Assembly (NCBI RefSeq): GCF_029407905.1
Contig: NC_073642.1
Coordinates: forward strand, 7,812,001-7,876,000
Direction of reading: 5' to 3'
Length of the DNA: 64,000 nucleotides
Source: Bubalus kerabau
Taxonomy: Eukaryota; Chordata; Mammalia; Artiodactyla; Bovidae
This document shows, piece after piece, positions 22,121 to 34,895 of the stretch. The number at the start of each line of letters is the position of its first letter. Position 1 is the stretch's first letter. Below the pieces are notes generated by a model. That model saw nothing but the letters and a program-made list of their open reading frames with translations, did no database searches and had not been told where the DNA came from. The position numbers and the translations under genes were made by a program.

Positions 22121-25100
22121 AAGATTTATATCCATCTACTTTGGAAAAGACCTGACTTGTTTATGTATTTTCTTCCAGTGTAAATTTACATGGTCATGTA
22201 GAGAGTATTACTCTACAGAAATTTTCTCATGAGAAAACCCATTGGAATAATAGAGAAACTCCATTTCTCAACCTTGGGACCTTTCTGAGCTTCCTCAACT
22301 GGGAGGCAAGAAAGGAGCAGGGACTATAGTGTCAAGGAATCCCATCCACCTGAAGTCCTGGTGGGCAGATGATGCAGGTTGTGGGTACCTCCTGAGGGAG
22401 AGATCACTAAGTGGGGGAGGCAGAGAAGGAGAGAGGTGAGGGGTTGCATGGTGGGAAGGGAGCACAGAACAGATTAAGGCCAGCAGTGTGGTGGAGAGAG
22501 GAGGCTCACAGGATTTGGGGGAAACTCTGTGTGGTGTATGCTGGGAGAGACCTCAGAGACCACCCTGTAGAAACACCAAGAGGAGAGCTCTACATTATTT
22601 GTAAAAACCTCGGGGCTAGATTTTTTCTCTCTCAGAACGTTAACGAACTCAGAGAAATGCAAGTCCTTGATGCTCACGTTCTAAACTGCAGTTCTCAGAC
22701 ACAGAAGGTCCTCATGTAAAAAGTCGTTACTGTTCAAGAAGGAAGCTCCTAAAATCCTATTTTCACAGGTTTCAAAGGAGTTCAAGACTACACCATTGGA
22801 TGAGGAACCAAGCAGTCTTTCTGTGTCCGAGGCAAGTCCCAACTGCCCCTCCAATTTGCCCCCCTAATTTGCCAAACCATGGGAAAACAAACCTGCAATT
22901 AGAGTCATATTTTTAAATAGTCTAAGTTTTATGTGGCACTCTCTCCCCACGTACACAGTCTCGCCAAAATGCTGTTATTTTGACAGAGGAAATACAAAGA
23001 GCGGGTTTAAAATGACAAGTCACAGTCTAAGTCAGAAAAAGGAAGTGGGCTCTCTGGGAAGCCTCCAGGCTGGACTCTGTGCAGTTGTCCTAACCTCACA
23101 ACATTCCGGGCCCGGGACAGCCGTGGCCTGCCCCTGAAAGGGAAAGATCCCTGCTTCCAATTTTTCTATGCAGATTCATGGTCCCTTATTGGTCATAGGT
23201 ATCTTTACCATCCAGCTTGCTTTTGGTTGAAGCAGATGACGGGGGAGTTTGGTCCCTGACTCCATGCCACTTAAATGTCAGAAATGTTCTCATTGCTTCT
23301 GCTGATGAAATGAACCTGACCCATTCTCCACTGAAGCTCGTGACATTTTATCTGTTCTAGAAATGACAGAAGACAGGCCCTCTGGGATTCATGAGCCTCT
23401 GCTGGGATTTTCGCACCAGCCGCCATGTTAACATGAAGCAACAGCTGGGTTGAAGAGAGCTGATAAAAATAGCAACATCACCAATGCGAGCAGGCTGCAT
23501 GGAAGGAGGGAATGAAGTATTGAATGCAGGGTAGCATGTTACCTTTTGTGAGTCTAGAGCTGTGTTTCTTGGGGTCCCACTTTTTCAGAAATAGCAGACT
23601 GAGATCTGTTTCCACCTAAGTGTTGCGGAGGACGACGTGGAGAAGGGCGGGTTGCTCTCCCTCCTCCTGTTCCCCACCGGTGGGCACCTGGCCCCCCGAT
23701 CGTTACATGGTACATCTTGTAACCTGATGGTGTAGCCCTTGAATGATTGAGTTCAACACTGGGAACTTGGTTTTCAGGGTTTCTGTGTGTTGCTGCAGAA
23801 ACTTCCTGCTGTTACCCCATCTTTCCATTCATTAACGTTTAGCTTGCAATTGAACATTCTGACATAACATAGCTGAGATTTTTGGCAGCAACGTTAACCA
23901 TATTCAAGAGTTTCCTTCAGACGACGTTAAATTTTTCATATCCTCATGAACGCTTGCCACCTTCTTTTAATAACTTGAAAAAACAAGCTTCTCTCAGGAA
24001 CTTCATTGTTCCAATATTTTCCCAGCACACATTTACTTCTTTTAGAAGTATGTTAGATGTGTGTGTATTTATAGAGTCAGAGTGTATTTAGGTGGGTTAG
24101 AATTCAGCATCTAACTTATAAAAAGTCAGCAATATGAATGGATCTTACAGAAAAGTTATTAGAAGTCTAGTATTTTCTTCATAAGATCTTATTTTTCTCC
24201 TTCTATGCTATTTGGTTACTTCACCACAAAATTATATTTTGTAAAAAAAAAAAAGGGTATATTCACTAACTCTAACCTTGGGGTTTGAAAATAGCCTTTT
24301 AGAAATATGAGTAGAAAATTTACAAAGGGGAGGTAATAAAAGGAGGGTTTCCTTCCCTTCCTCTATAATGAAAAATTTAGTCTTACTATTTAGTTATCTT
24401 AGGAGAAACTTTTTGGAAAGGAAAAGGAATTGTTTTCAATTTCCAGCTACTTAGACAACTGAAAAATTTTAAAACTCATTCTTATTAAGATGCAAAAAAC
24501 TGCCAAATGCAATGCAGAGCCCAAATGAATTCATGCTTTTTAAATGCAGAGCCCAAATGAAATCATAATTTTAAGTACCCACACAAGTGGGAAGTTCTTC
24601 TTGGATGGCTAGTGGTTTAGAAAGTTCTCTAATTCTCTAACTCAAATGTGGTGACTGTTTTAAGGCTGAAATAAAGTTCCCCAAAAACTTTAAAAAGCAT
24701 TTTGTAATAAGACACAATGTGGTTAACTGAGATTTTAACCCAAGTTATCATAGTTTTGAACCCAACAAGCTCCACTTCAATTTGCAAATTGGGATCTGGC
24801 TGTGTTTCTGTAACACTTATCTGTCCCTCAGCCTTAATGCACAAGGTATAAGCTTGTCCAGGGTCATAATAGCAATGGAATCAGAGAACTATCTCACCTT
24901 GAATTCACACAGCAGTCTTTTGTATCACAGGCATATGAGGAAAGTGATGTTCAAAGACGTTATGGAACTTGTCTGAGCCGCCATAACTGAACAGGCTTTG
25001 AAACTGGGTTACTGCCTGCAGACTGGGTATTACAGCCATTTACATGAGTGTCCATTTGCTACCTAAACTGTTAAGGGTTTATATCATGTCACTTGCTGGT

Positions 25101-25711
25101 GTCTCTTGCCTTTGTGTGAATTAAAATTAAGTTATGATGGTTTTTATTGACTTCTTCCCAAATATGTGTAACACCAAATAGAAAATAAGAGATCACAGAT
25201 GGGATTCTAGAATATAATTGCTCCAACAAATACTTTGTAAGTGTATCAGGCCCAACTTGCTTGGCTGGCCAGATGCTAAAATTGAATCACAGAAGTTGGG
25301 CAGCTTCGGAGGAAATGGGGCTGCTTCCTGTGTGCATCTGTCAAACCTGCTGTGGCTTTACCACCCTCCCCCCCCCCCCCCCAGCACAAGGGCCAGAGGA
25401 TGTGCTCTGGCAGACAGGCAGTGTCCAGCACGGCTGGCGGGCCACAGGGCAGAGCTGGGGAGCACTCACAAAGCCCCGAGAGGAGGGGCATGTGGGTGTC
25501 CTTATTTCCAGAGGGAAAAATTACGATAGGAAATGTGAGCCAACAGTCAAAAGTACTTACAACTCAGAGGCCTAGGTGGATTAAAGTATGCAGTGAAAAG
25601 GAAGAGCATTAGGGGCTGTATGGGGATGGAAAGTGTGAGAGGGGCTGTGAGATCTAGAGACACATGTGAGAAGGCAGAGGAAGAAAACCATGTGTGTGCA
25701 GGGACGCTGTG
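22121..25711. other. Long single-copy stretch, no gene recognised
   Basis: About 3.6 kb with mostly unique text. Frames of 60-100 codons are present but have no protein-like signature and no splice context that I can defend. 24511-24529 and 24543-24561 are a 19-bp direct repeat (aatgcagagcccaaatgaa) with period 32. A 15-C run lies at 25368-25382. Confidence 0.5.
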
Positions 25712-25911
25712 CTTTGTTGCTCAGTCATGTCCAACTTCTCGCGACCCCATGGACTGTAGCCCGCCAGGCTCCTCCGTCCGTGGGGATTCTCCAGGCAAGA
25801 ATACTGGAGTGGGTAACCATTTCCTTTTCCAGGGGATCTTCCCAACCCAGGGATCAAACCCAGGTCTCCTGCATTGCAGGCAGATTCTTTGCCATCTGAG
25901 CCACCAGAGAT
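25712..25911 (-). mobile_element. Bov-tA SINE, antisense
   Basis: It contains 'gttgctcagtcatgtccaac', 'ccaggcaagaatactggag' and the reversed head 'ttgccatctgagccacc'. Confidence 0.93.
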
Positions 25912-26009
25912 AAAAGGAAGGGTTAGTGCAAATTAACTGGCATTGAGAGACAACTGTCTCAATGTCAAGAGATATTCTTGAATTCTCTCGTGTACCTCTA
26001 GCTTTAATC

Positions 26010-26243
26010 AGGCCACTATTTTTTTTTAATTTATTTTTTAACTGGAGGACAACTGCCTTACAATGTTGTGTTGGTTTCTGCCATACCACATTGTGAATCA
26101 GCCATCATTACATTTATATCCCGTCTCTCTAGAGCCTCCTCCCCACTCCCACACCATCCCTCTAGGTTGTCAGAGAGCACCAGGCTGTGCTCCCTGTGTT
26201 ATCGATAGCAACTTCCCACTAGCTATCTATTTTACACATGACA
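26010..26243 (-). mobile_element. Bovine-type L1 3' end, antisense
   Basis: After a T-rich start (reversed A tail), 'actggaggacaactgcctta' and 'tgttggtttctgccatacc' match the 3' end of the ruminant L1. A longer copy is at 46827-47523. Confidence 0.75.
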
Positions 26244-26436
26244 GTCTTCTCCAGCTCACAGTTCGAAAGCATCCATTTTTCGGCACTCAGCCTTCTTTAT
26301 GGTCCAACTTTAACATCTTTACATGACTACTGAAAAAGCTACAGCTTTGACTATTCAGACCTTTGTGTGCAAAGTGATGTCTCTGCTTTTTAATATGCTG
26401 TCTAGGTTTATCATAGCTTTTCTTCAAAGGAGTAAA
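26244..26436 (-). mobile_element. BovB fragment, antisense
   Basis: It contains 'gttcgaaagcatccattttt', 'cactcagccttctttatggt' and 'tctctgctttttaatatgct', the reversed RT thumb area. It is a fragment of about 190 bp. Confidence 0.85.
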
Positions 26437-26439
26437 TTA

Positions 26440-27077
26440 ATTTTTTAGCTCTAGTAATTTTCTGGGGTCCTCTTTAGGGCTTTCTATGTATAGTACCATG
26501 TCATCTACAAACAGTAAGAGTTTTATTTCTTTTTTTCCAATTTGGATTCCTTTTATTTCTTTTTCTTTTGATTGCTGTGGCTGCTGCTGCTGCTGCTAAG
26601 TCGCTTCAGTTGTTTCCGACTCTGTGTGACCCCATAGACGGCAGCCCACCAGGCTCCCCCGTCCCTGGGATTCTCCAGGCAAGAACACTGGAGTGGGTTG
26701 CCATTGCCTTCTCCAATGCATGAAAGTGAAAAGTGAAAGTGAAGTCACTCAGTCGTGTCCGACTCTTAGCGACCCCATGGACTGCAGCCTACCAGGCTCC
26801 TCCGTCCATGGTATTCTCCATGCAAGAGTACTGGAGCGGGGTGCCATTGCCTTCTCCAGATTGCCATGGCTAGGACTTCCAAAAGTTTATTGAACAATAG
26901 TAGTAAGAGTGGGCAATCTTGTCTTATTCCTGATCCTAAAGGAAATGCTTTCAGTTTTTCACCATTGAGAATAATGTTTGCTGTGGGTTTGTCATATATG
27001 GCCTTTATAATGTTGAGGTAGGTTCCTTCTATGCCTATTTTCTAGAGAGTTAGTTGGGCTACTTTTGCTTGAGGGTG
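26440..27077 (-). pseudogene. L1 ORF2 reverse-transcriptase fragment, antisense
   Basis: Minus-strand reading gives the RT palm area of L1 ORF2. It includes the stretch upstream of and after 'NGEKLKAF' (about 26940-26970) and a degraded 'RSGTRQGCPLSPLLFN'-like block near 26890-26935. A BOV-A2 (26583-26858) splits it. It is a short fossil of an otherwise missing element. Confidence 0.7.
26583..26858 (-). mobile_element. BOV-A2 SINE inside L1 ORF2
   Basis: This antisense dimer starts with a (CTG)n reversed tail. Target-site duplications are gattgctgtggct (26570-26582) and gattgccatggct (26859-26871), 11 of 13 bases. Confidence 0.95.
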
Positions 27078-27089
27078 CAGAGAGATCTT

Positions 27090-27367
27090 TATTTTTTTAA
27101 ATTTTTATTTATATATTTTTGGCTGTGCTCTGTCTTCATTGTTGTGCTTGGGCTTTCTTTAACTGCTGTGAGTGGGGGCTACTCTTCGTTGCGGTGTGTG
27201 GGCTTCTCCCGTCGTGGAGCACGGCCCCTAGAACACGCGGGCCCAGTAGCTGTGGTGCATGGACTTAGTTGCCCCAAGGCATGTGGAACCTTCCCAGACT
27301 GAGCATCGAACCCATGTCCCCTGCAATGACAGGCAGATTCTTAACCACTGGACTACCAGAGAAGTTC
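27090..27367 (-). mobile_element. CHR-2-type cetartiodactyl SINE, antisense
   Basis: After a T-rich start it has 'ttggctgtgctctgtcttc', 'cttagttgccccaaggcatg' and a reversed tRNA-like head ending 'ttaaccactggactacc'. The perfect 12-bp target-site duplication cagagagatctt lies at 27078-27089 and 27368-27379. Confidence 0.92.
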
Positions 27368-27379
27368 CAGAGAGATCTT

Positions 27380-29261
27380 CAAATGAACTGTTTTTAGGTA
27401 AATAAGAGAAATATATTGCCTCCACCCACCATACTCTAGGAAGGGCAGGTGGGCATCTGCTAAGGTGGCAAATGGAGCCAAGACCCAGACGAGAGCCTAG
27501 CTCTCCAGTGCTCCCGCCCTCTTGTTTTGGGAGCGGACTTCTCTGTCAGACCTCTCCTACACAAGGCAGAAGATGCAGTAGCTGGGCTTTGGGCTGTCCT
27601 CCCTTCTCCAGTCCCTCCCTGCTGCCCGCTCTCCCTCCCCCACCCCTCCAGTTTCCAGTGTCCTGGGAGGGTTAGGTCATGTGCCCACTCCCGGAACAAT
27701 TCCTGCAGCCACGACAGAGAGGCACTACAATTGGTCCAAGCTTTGGCCTTATGCCCACCTTATGAGGGAGGGTGGCAGAGCGTTTTACCCACTGCTGGGC
27801 AGGTGAGAAAAGCATAGGTCTGCTGTACTGGCCACATCTTTTCATCATGACCTGGCAATGGTTTGATCCATCAAAACTCAGCAGAGACCAGTCAGACTGT
27901 CCTTACTGATGATCATATCAGGATCTCAGAGGGTGGAGGCCATTTGCATATTAAATTATGTAATTCATTTGATTTGCTTTGAATTTCATTTAAAATTTCA
28001 AATAATATTGAAGAAGGGTACACGTTTCACAAAAACAGCGCATGGATTAAAAGCATTTGAGCAACAGCATCAGAAGGGGAACCTTCTCCAACAGTCTTAC
28101 CAGCAGCAGAATCCATTTGGCTTCGAACAGAGGCCGACGTGGTCTCTTTAGTTCTGTGTGGGGTGAAGGGGGGATATAATCTGAAATGTCAGCCAGATCC
28201 GGAGGGAGTGGGAGAGAGGGAAGGCACCACCAGTGAACTGAGCACCTACTGTGTACCAGGCACACAGTGTGCACTTTCCCAAAGCAGCCCCACCCCTCGC
28301 CCTGGCCTCCCAGCAAGCGGCAGGCTCACAGCCTCTCTGTCACAGATGTACTCTCCACAAGCCCAGCATCTTGGCAACTTCTTAGGCTCTCTTTTAAGAT
28401 GCCTCCGAGATTGCCCCATGGCTAACAGCCCGTTGCGTCTGAGTCAAAGTGTAGAAGGGATGGACGAGATCTGCTCTGAAACCTTATTAGGTTCCCAAGA
28501 ATTCTTCCAATCATGAATCCACTAGACAAAACTGGTCAGGCTGCAGCCCTGCAAACAACCAGCTGATTTTTTCTTGCCTGGGGCTGGTCTCTGCAAGAAA
28601 GCAGTAGAGCAAAGGGCTGGGTGGCCACAGGCAAGACAACGCCTCTGCAACTGTGTGGACTTCACCACCCGTGGTCCCAGTGCTGGGACAATGCTGAGCT
28701 TCCGGGGTTTTAGTGAGGGGCGGAATTTCTGGCCTAGTGCCTGGCCATAGGACATGCTGAATGCATGCAGCTCGTGTTACAAAGGGAAGCATAAACATCT
28801 GCCAACTTATTTTTATGTTATTTATTTATTTATGCCCTTAGCTCAGAGGCCTAGCTTTGCTCAGCTTCCTGGATGCCGGCCAAGCTAAATTAACACTCTT
28901 ATCTTCTGGCCCCTGCAGCTGGCAACCTCCCCACAGGTCTTTGAGGCATTCACTTTAGGCCACGTCCTGGGCCATTCCAGGCTGTCTTCTGCCAGGAGAT
29001 CCTTTGCTCAGCTGCAGATGAGAGCACCCTGGGCTCAGTCAGTCTCTAGGGACAGCAGATCCTAGAAGGCCCCGGGCCATGCATACAATGGCAACATAGA
29101 CGACCTTCTGTGAGAGTGAGAGAAGGGCAGCAAACGTTCAAAATAATAGTCTTTGCTGGGCAAAACTTCACCCAATTTTGCCAGAGTGGGTTCGACTAGA
29201 TGTGTTTAATCCATCCAGTCTCAGCAGCCCTCAGGGACCCTGCCCAGGGTTGTCTCAGGCT
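27380..29261. other. Single-copy sequence, rising GC
   Basis: No gene is recognised. 27940-28030 is a short AT-rich island with 'catttgcatattaaatta' (an octamer-like ATTTGCAT) in an otherwise GC-richer block. 28225-28290 has a faint MIR-like 'gagcacctactgtgtacc'. Open frames of 60-125 codons overlap on both strands, as expected by chance in GC-rich DNA. Confidence 0.45.
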
Positions 29262-29410
29262 GTGCTTCTCAAAGTCTGAAGTGCATGCTAACCCCTAGGG
29301 GCTTGGTTAAAATGCAGATTCTGGCTAAGTCATGGGACTGAGGTTCTACAGACCTAACAAGCCGATGATACTGTCTGATGATCATGTTCTGAGGATCTAG
29401 GCTCAACATG
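29262..29410 (+). mobile_element. MER5-type hAT fossil
   Basis: It contains 'tgcttctcaaagtctgaagt', 'ggttaaaatgcagattctgg' and 'gaggttctacagacc'. It is diverged. Confidence 0.55.
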
Positions 29411-29818
29411 TTATTTGGCAAACTTGATTCATTTTTTTGTTACATGTCATCTTTTTTATTATTTAGGTAATACTTTTCTTCAAATTGACCTACCTACCTT
29501 TTTAATTTTCGAGATCTGGGTGTTACCATGAATTCACAGCTTTGAGGAGTGATTTTTGTTTTAATACACCTTAAAATGAACACATAACTGTTAAAATAAG
29601 AAGTATGTGCCTACAAGCGTTTCATGTTCCATCAATGGCACAGCAGAGCATCATGCTCTAAGGAACACTGGTAATAGGGGTTCTGAGACCAAAGCCCAGA
29701 CTGCCGAGAACTTGTTCTTTGGACTCTTTTAATTTCAACAGAGTCAGTGTTTCTGTAGAAGGACTTGGGGCTTCTGGAACAAGTCAGGGTGATTTTTGGA
29801 CAATGTATTATTAACTGG
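29411..29818. other. Single-copy sequence
   Basis: AT-rich; no feature is supported. Confidence 0.4.
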
Positions 29819-30006
29819 CGACCCAGGTAGCTCAGTGGTAAAGAATCTGCCTGCCAATGCAGGGGATGTGGGTTTAATCCGTGGGTCGGGAAGATCCCCT
29901 AGAGTAGGAAAAGGCAACCTGCTCCAGTATTCTTGCCTGGAAAATTCCATGGACAGAGGAAGCTGGCGGGCTATAGTCCATGGATTCACAAAGAGTGGGA
30001 CACATA
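29819..30006 (+). mobile_element. Bov-tA SINE
   Basis: It has the head 'ggtagctcagtggtaaagaa' and the body 'ctccagtattcttgcctgg'. It is truncated at the end ('gtgggacacata'). Confidence 0.9.
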
Positions 30007-32313
30007 TTACCCGCAGCAGAGAGCACCCAGGTGTTCTCAGCGGGCTGTGTGTGTGCAGCGCCCTCCTCCCCAAAGCAAGTGTACGTGCAAGGGTGGCTGG
30101 CAGGAGTGACCTCTCATCCAAAGCTATGTCCAAATCCCTTTTTTCCTTGGCCATAATATTGTGAAAACCTGTGGAGAGACTAGAGAATAGAAAAAAAAAA
30201 AATCCCTTTTTGACTCCGAGGTGCTTGTTTACAAAGTGAAAAGTCCCTGTAGAATCATTTCATTTGTAATTAAATCTAATAATAAGCCATTTTGGCTAAA
30301 TTAATTTTGAGCTAATTCCATGGGAACTCTGTGTCCTGTATCACTTCTGAACAAAAGAGCTTGGTGTCATACAACCTGACTCATCCCGAGGCCAGGCTCC
30401 AGGAGGCCAGTGAGTAAACACTCCCTTAGGAGAGCTAGTGGTCAGGACCCGCAGGGGCGAGAGACACCTGCGACTCCCAGAGGCTGCATGTGAGTCGCTC
30501 ACCAGATACAGGCTTTCCACTCAGAAAACCGACCTCTGAGCGGCCGTTGACCTAAGCAAAGCTTTCCACTGGAAGTTGGTCCGCTCTGGTCCCGGCCTGG
30601 AGGAGTCAGTGTCCAGGCCACAGGGGTATCTGGACAGGTTCTTTCATTTCATGAACACCCTGCTTCGCCAGACACCCTCACAAGTGTGGCCGCCCTTCAT
30701 CCCCAGCCTGGGAAGTCTGCTGGTGTGTCCTTTCTCTTGATGCAGTAAGGAGGCTCAGAACCACTCCAAGCGGTCTCCCCAAGGCCAGGTACAAAGGAAG
30801 GTGCAGAGCCGGAGCTTCCACTCAGACCCAGCGAGTCTGTTCATCTGCTTCTTCATGGAAAGTGACTACAAAGCACTCCTTCCCCACACAGGCCCCTAGA
30901 TCTCCCAGTGAGGATGGCTGAAGTCTCCTTGGAGGTTTCCTCCTTTGACTTTCACATTTGATTCTGGTTCCCAGTGTGGTTGAGATCAGTCACTCACACT
31001 TGATTGTGAGTGATTCTGAGAACAAACTCTGAGCCCCTGTGGGATCAGGGGGTGCCCAAGGGAACACCGAGATGTGAAAAGTCTCAGCGAGGGGTGGTTG
31101 AGGATACCAAGGACAAGCTGAGTGGGGTTCCTTTCTCCTCAGAAGAAATGGCCACACTCAGTCTTCCTCAGGCCTGGGAGTCTTTTCTCAGATTGCTGCA
31201 TTTCTGGCTTTGATTTACTTGTGCAATCAAATGAAACATCTTGATTTGTCTGTAAATCTCTTTTGTCTGCATTTATAATCTCACTAACTCAATTTGCCAT
31301 CGAGCAATTGCATTCAGTAGAAGATGACCCAGGGTTTTTTGCCTACAGAAGGATAAGCCCTGTTCTATCTCTGGAATTAAGTCTCTGGAGAAGTGCCAGC
31401 CTGCATTTTCACCAGCAGTAAGCACCTGCATGTGGGGGGTTTCAACCATGTTAGATGAGCATTTTTTTCCTGGTTGTACCGCTGATTTGAATTATTGAGA
31501 TGACCTTTGATAGGATCCACAGATCAGGTCCTTTGTAGTTTCCCGGAGTGGTACATTTTATCTTGGCCAGGTCTTGCAAGATTAGGTCAATCATAGAGCT
31601 CCCGTGTTTCCTGTTGGCTTGGCCTTCCTCACCGAGACAGGTTGTGTCTAAAGCAAACGCAGGGCTGTTGGTCAGAACATTTGTAGTCCTGGGGAACCGG
31701 CACTGTGAGGCAGTTTGCCTGTGTTGGGACCCGGGGAGCATGACATTTATGCTCCTGAGCAGGATGTAATCTCCAGCTGAATAGCCCGGGCACTTACCGA
31801 GCCTTTAGTTTGGCCCCAGCTGTGTGTTTAGTGCAACCAACATCTCTTTTAAAAGCTCCTAACAACAACCCAAACTGGTGCAGCTGTTTTGTTTCTAACC
31901 AAAAGCAGCCAGTGGCATCCACAGGAAAGAAGGCAATCCCAGGTGCACAGGATTGCAGGAGCCAGACGATGGGACGGGAGCCACCTCCCAGGGCGACCGT
32001 GAGCTGCTGTGGGGAGGCACGGCCGGAGCAGCACCCTGAAACGCTGCCATCTGATGGCTAAAACTCTGACCTTCCCAAGAGGCCGCAAAATAGTCATGAT
32101 TGCTTCTCTGGGGGGAGGTGACCTCTAAGTGGAAACACAGTCATATGGACAAGAGGCCACAGCCATAAGGTCACTGTATTGACAAATGGGAGCTGCCTGT
32201 GACCCTCCCTGGAGCCCTCGGCCCCTCCCTGTCCCCCAAGGGTGGAGGGGAGGTGGTTTCTCACATTCACATCCAAAAGGTGGTCTTCCCGTCTCCCCTC
32301 TTGCGTGTGTGTG
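30007..32313. other. Single-copy sequence, no gene recognised
   Basis: About 2.3 kb. 30250-30330 is an AT-rich island with several TAATTA-like cores (gtaattaaatctaataat, aaattaattttgagctaatt). 30990-31013 is a small perfect hairpin (tcactcaca, 6-base loop, tgtgagtga). No coding segment can be supported. Confidence 0.45.
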
Positions 32314-32448
32314 TGCCAGGGTGTGTCTGACTCTTTGCCACCCCAAGGACTGTAGCCGGCCAGGCTCCTCTGTCCGTGGGGATTCTCCAGGTAAGAATAC
32401 TGTAGTAAGTTGCCCTGCCCACCTCCAGGGGATCTTCCCAACGCAGGG
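32314..32448 (-). mobile_element. Bov-tA SINE fragment, antisense
   Basis: It contains 'gtgtgtctgactctttgcca' and 'ccaggtaagaatactg', and is cut before the reversed tRNA-like head is complete. Confidence 0.85.
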
Positions 32449-34683
32449 CCCTGACCTAATTCCAGCAGAATCTGGTTTCATCTCAGGGTTGCATGCACAC
32501 CCAATGGGAGGAAGGGACTATGCAGCCCTTTTTGAAATAGCTTTGCTCTTGGCCAGTCAAGCACTCCTGGGTCCCTTCCTTTTGTTTAGTCATGTCTTCC
32601 AACCCATGCTTGGTCCTCAGAGGATAGGCTCCTCAACAGAGAGTCTCTCACTGTGGTTCTCATATCTCGTGCCATCCCCTCCCAGCCTCCTGACCCTTGC
32701 TATGCCTCTGCTCTCCTTCTGAGGCCCAATGTATTTTTCCTCTCAGCTTCCCACCTGCCAGCTGGCTCTGGTCCTTGGGCAGACAGAACTTTCTCAGCTC
32801 ACCTCTCATGTGTTTCTCATGTGAAAAGAGAACCTGGTCATTTGTTTTGGTTTCCTGACATCTTTTATTTGGAGAATTGCCAATTGTCTGAGTCTGTGAG
32901 CTGAAAAACCACCTCCCTACTAGGTAGTGGAATGGTCAGCTGCTTCTTCTCCCAGCCTGCCTTGCAACTGGGGCTCAGAGCGGGGGCCCCTCTCTGCCAG
33001 GCAAATGCACCAGTGTAGTGACTCGGGAGGAAAGAGTCGGCGGTGGCCGCAGCAGCGGCGGGAGCCCAGCACGGCTCCAGCAAGCTCAGTGGTGGTGCTG
33101 GGGCTTCCCCGTCCGCCCAGTTCTGTGCGGTTTGACTTGTTCTTCAAAGATCAGCTGTGAACCTGCCCTCTGGCCTTCCACACAATTCTGTCAGCTGCCC
33201 AGGAGACTTCCTTTCTTGTAATTTAGCTAGAAGTTGTTTCTGTTGCTTGCTACTAAGAACTTGGTTGTGAAGAGCATCCATTTTCCCTTCGCCTTCAAAT
33301 ACCTCATCACTGCTCTCACTGAGATTTCCCTTCTTTATCCTGTTTTTCCTATTGGCCTGCAGCCTCTACCCAAAGAAAGAGAGGGGAAAATCATTTGAAT
33401 TTATGATGTTTGTTTTTTTTTTTTTAACAGTGACAATACTTTTCCAAAAAGCCAAGGTTTTGATTTTGTTCAACAGATAAATGGAAGGGGAGGGGACGAG
33501 ACAGAAGGGAAGCAAGCCTCATGGAGGAGACCATCTGCACCATGAAACCAGAGCAGAAGCAGCCAGAGCACAGACCCAGGGAGATGGGCCCTGGTGGTGT
33601 CCGGAGCCTCAGGGTGGGGAAATCAATGTTTCTGTGCCAGAGATGGGTGCAGCACCTGACAGCTAGCTGCGGAGTCTTGGTGGTGGGATAAAGAGTACAC
33701 AGAGAGACCCGTGTGGATCTGGAACTGGAGAGTGAAGGGGGCACAGACACAGGTATAAAAGAGTGGGTGCCAATGTCCTGGGGCCAGTAAGCACTGGAAT
33801 CTTGGTCACAGCCACACAGTGCCTCCCACCCATAAAACAGCCTTCTCCCACTTAACACCTGGAGAGAAGGGAGGGAAAGAGGAATGGGCAATAAAATCCC
33901 TAACTGATTTCATTTTTATCCAAAGGGCACTAAGAAAAATCTGATAGTGACTGAATGTCAGCAGGGCTTGGGAGCTAAGTCAAGTTAGATAATAGAAAAA
34001 TAAAGTAAGTTATTTGCCTGCACAAGTCTGCAAAATACATACCCTTCACACCTTCTGGGGGTTACCCTAGCTTTGGTACACGCTAGGATCTGAAGGTGGG
34101 TGGAGATCATAGATAGAGAACTGTCCTTCCTCCAGTTCAGCTCTATCTTCCTCTTGAAGAATCCCCAGGTTTCTGAACTTGATGCAATCATATGCTGGCA
34201 AAAAACACTTGACTGAAATTGGCCTTGAAAGGTAATGCCTATGAGGCAGGTCATCCAGAATGTCTAGGACCCTTCTTCAGGAAATTATTTACCATCCTGA
34301 GAAGAAAAAATGTTGCAATGAAGGAAAATGAAGTGAAAGAAAACCAAAAGAACCAATACATTTCCATCTGCCTTCGCTGAATCAGCCTCTGTTTTTTGGA
34401 AGTTCAGACCCAGAGGTTGTTGAGAGCCCACTGAGGAAGTTTTTCCAAAAGATCAACCTCCTTGGGTCATTCGGGCTAGCCCTGAGCCCCAGTTGCCATC
34501 TCAGGGCCTTTCCTCTGTTTCCTCTAGCCTCATGTTGTTCTAGAAATGTCTCCTCCGATCAAGTATGAGTGGACAGTTTACCTCACTCTGCTTCTTGCTT
34601 CCATAGCATTTTCCTTGGACCCCACCATACTTGGGCTAAGGATACATTTCCTCCCAGGGTGTCTGTTGCACGGCACCCTCCAC
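32449..34683. other. Single-copy sequence, no gene recognised
   Basis: It includes a small GCC/CGG-rich patch at 33028-33075 (agtcggcggtggccgcagca). A 155-codon minus-strand frame at 33424-33891 was considered and not accepted, because it has no domain-like composition. Confidence 0.45.
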
Positions 34684-34694
34684 TTTCAAGGAAG

Positions 34695-34895
34695 TGAAAG
34701 TTGCTTGGTCCTGTCCGACTCTTTGCGACCCCATGGGCCATCCATGGAATTCTCCAGGCCAGAATACTGGAGTGGGTAGCCTTTCCCTTCTCCAGGGGAT
34801 CTTCTCAACCCGGGGATCTTCTCAACCCAGGGATCGAACCCAGCTCTCCCATATTGCAGGTGGATTCTTTACCAGCTGAGCCACAGGGGAAGCCC
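34695..34895 (-). mobile_element. Bov-tA SINE, antisense
   Basis: The perfect 11-bp target-site duplication tttcaaggaag lies at 34684-34694 and 34896-34906. Inside, 'ggatcttctcaacc' is repeated at about 34798-34834, a small tandem duplication of the body. A segment after 'gaccccatgggccatccatg' is shortened. Confidence 0.95.

Noticed and set aside
33424..33891. 155-codon open frame on the minus strand
   Set aside because: Composition is not protein-like and there is no recognisable motif.
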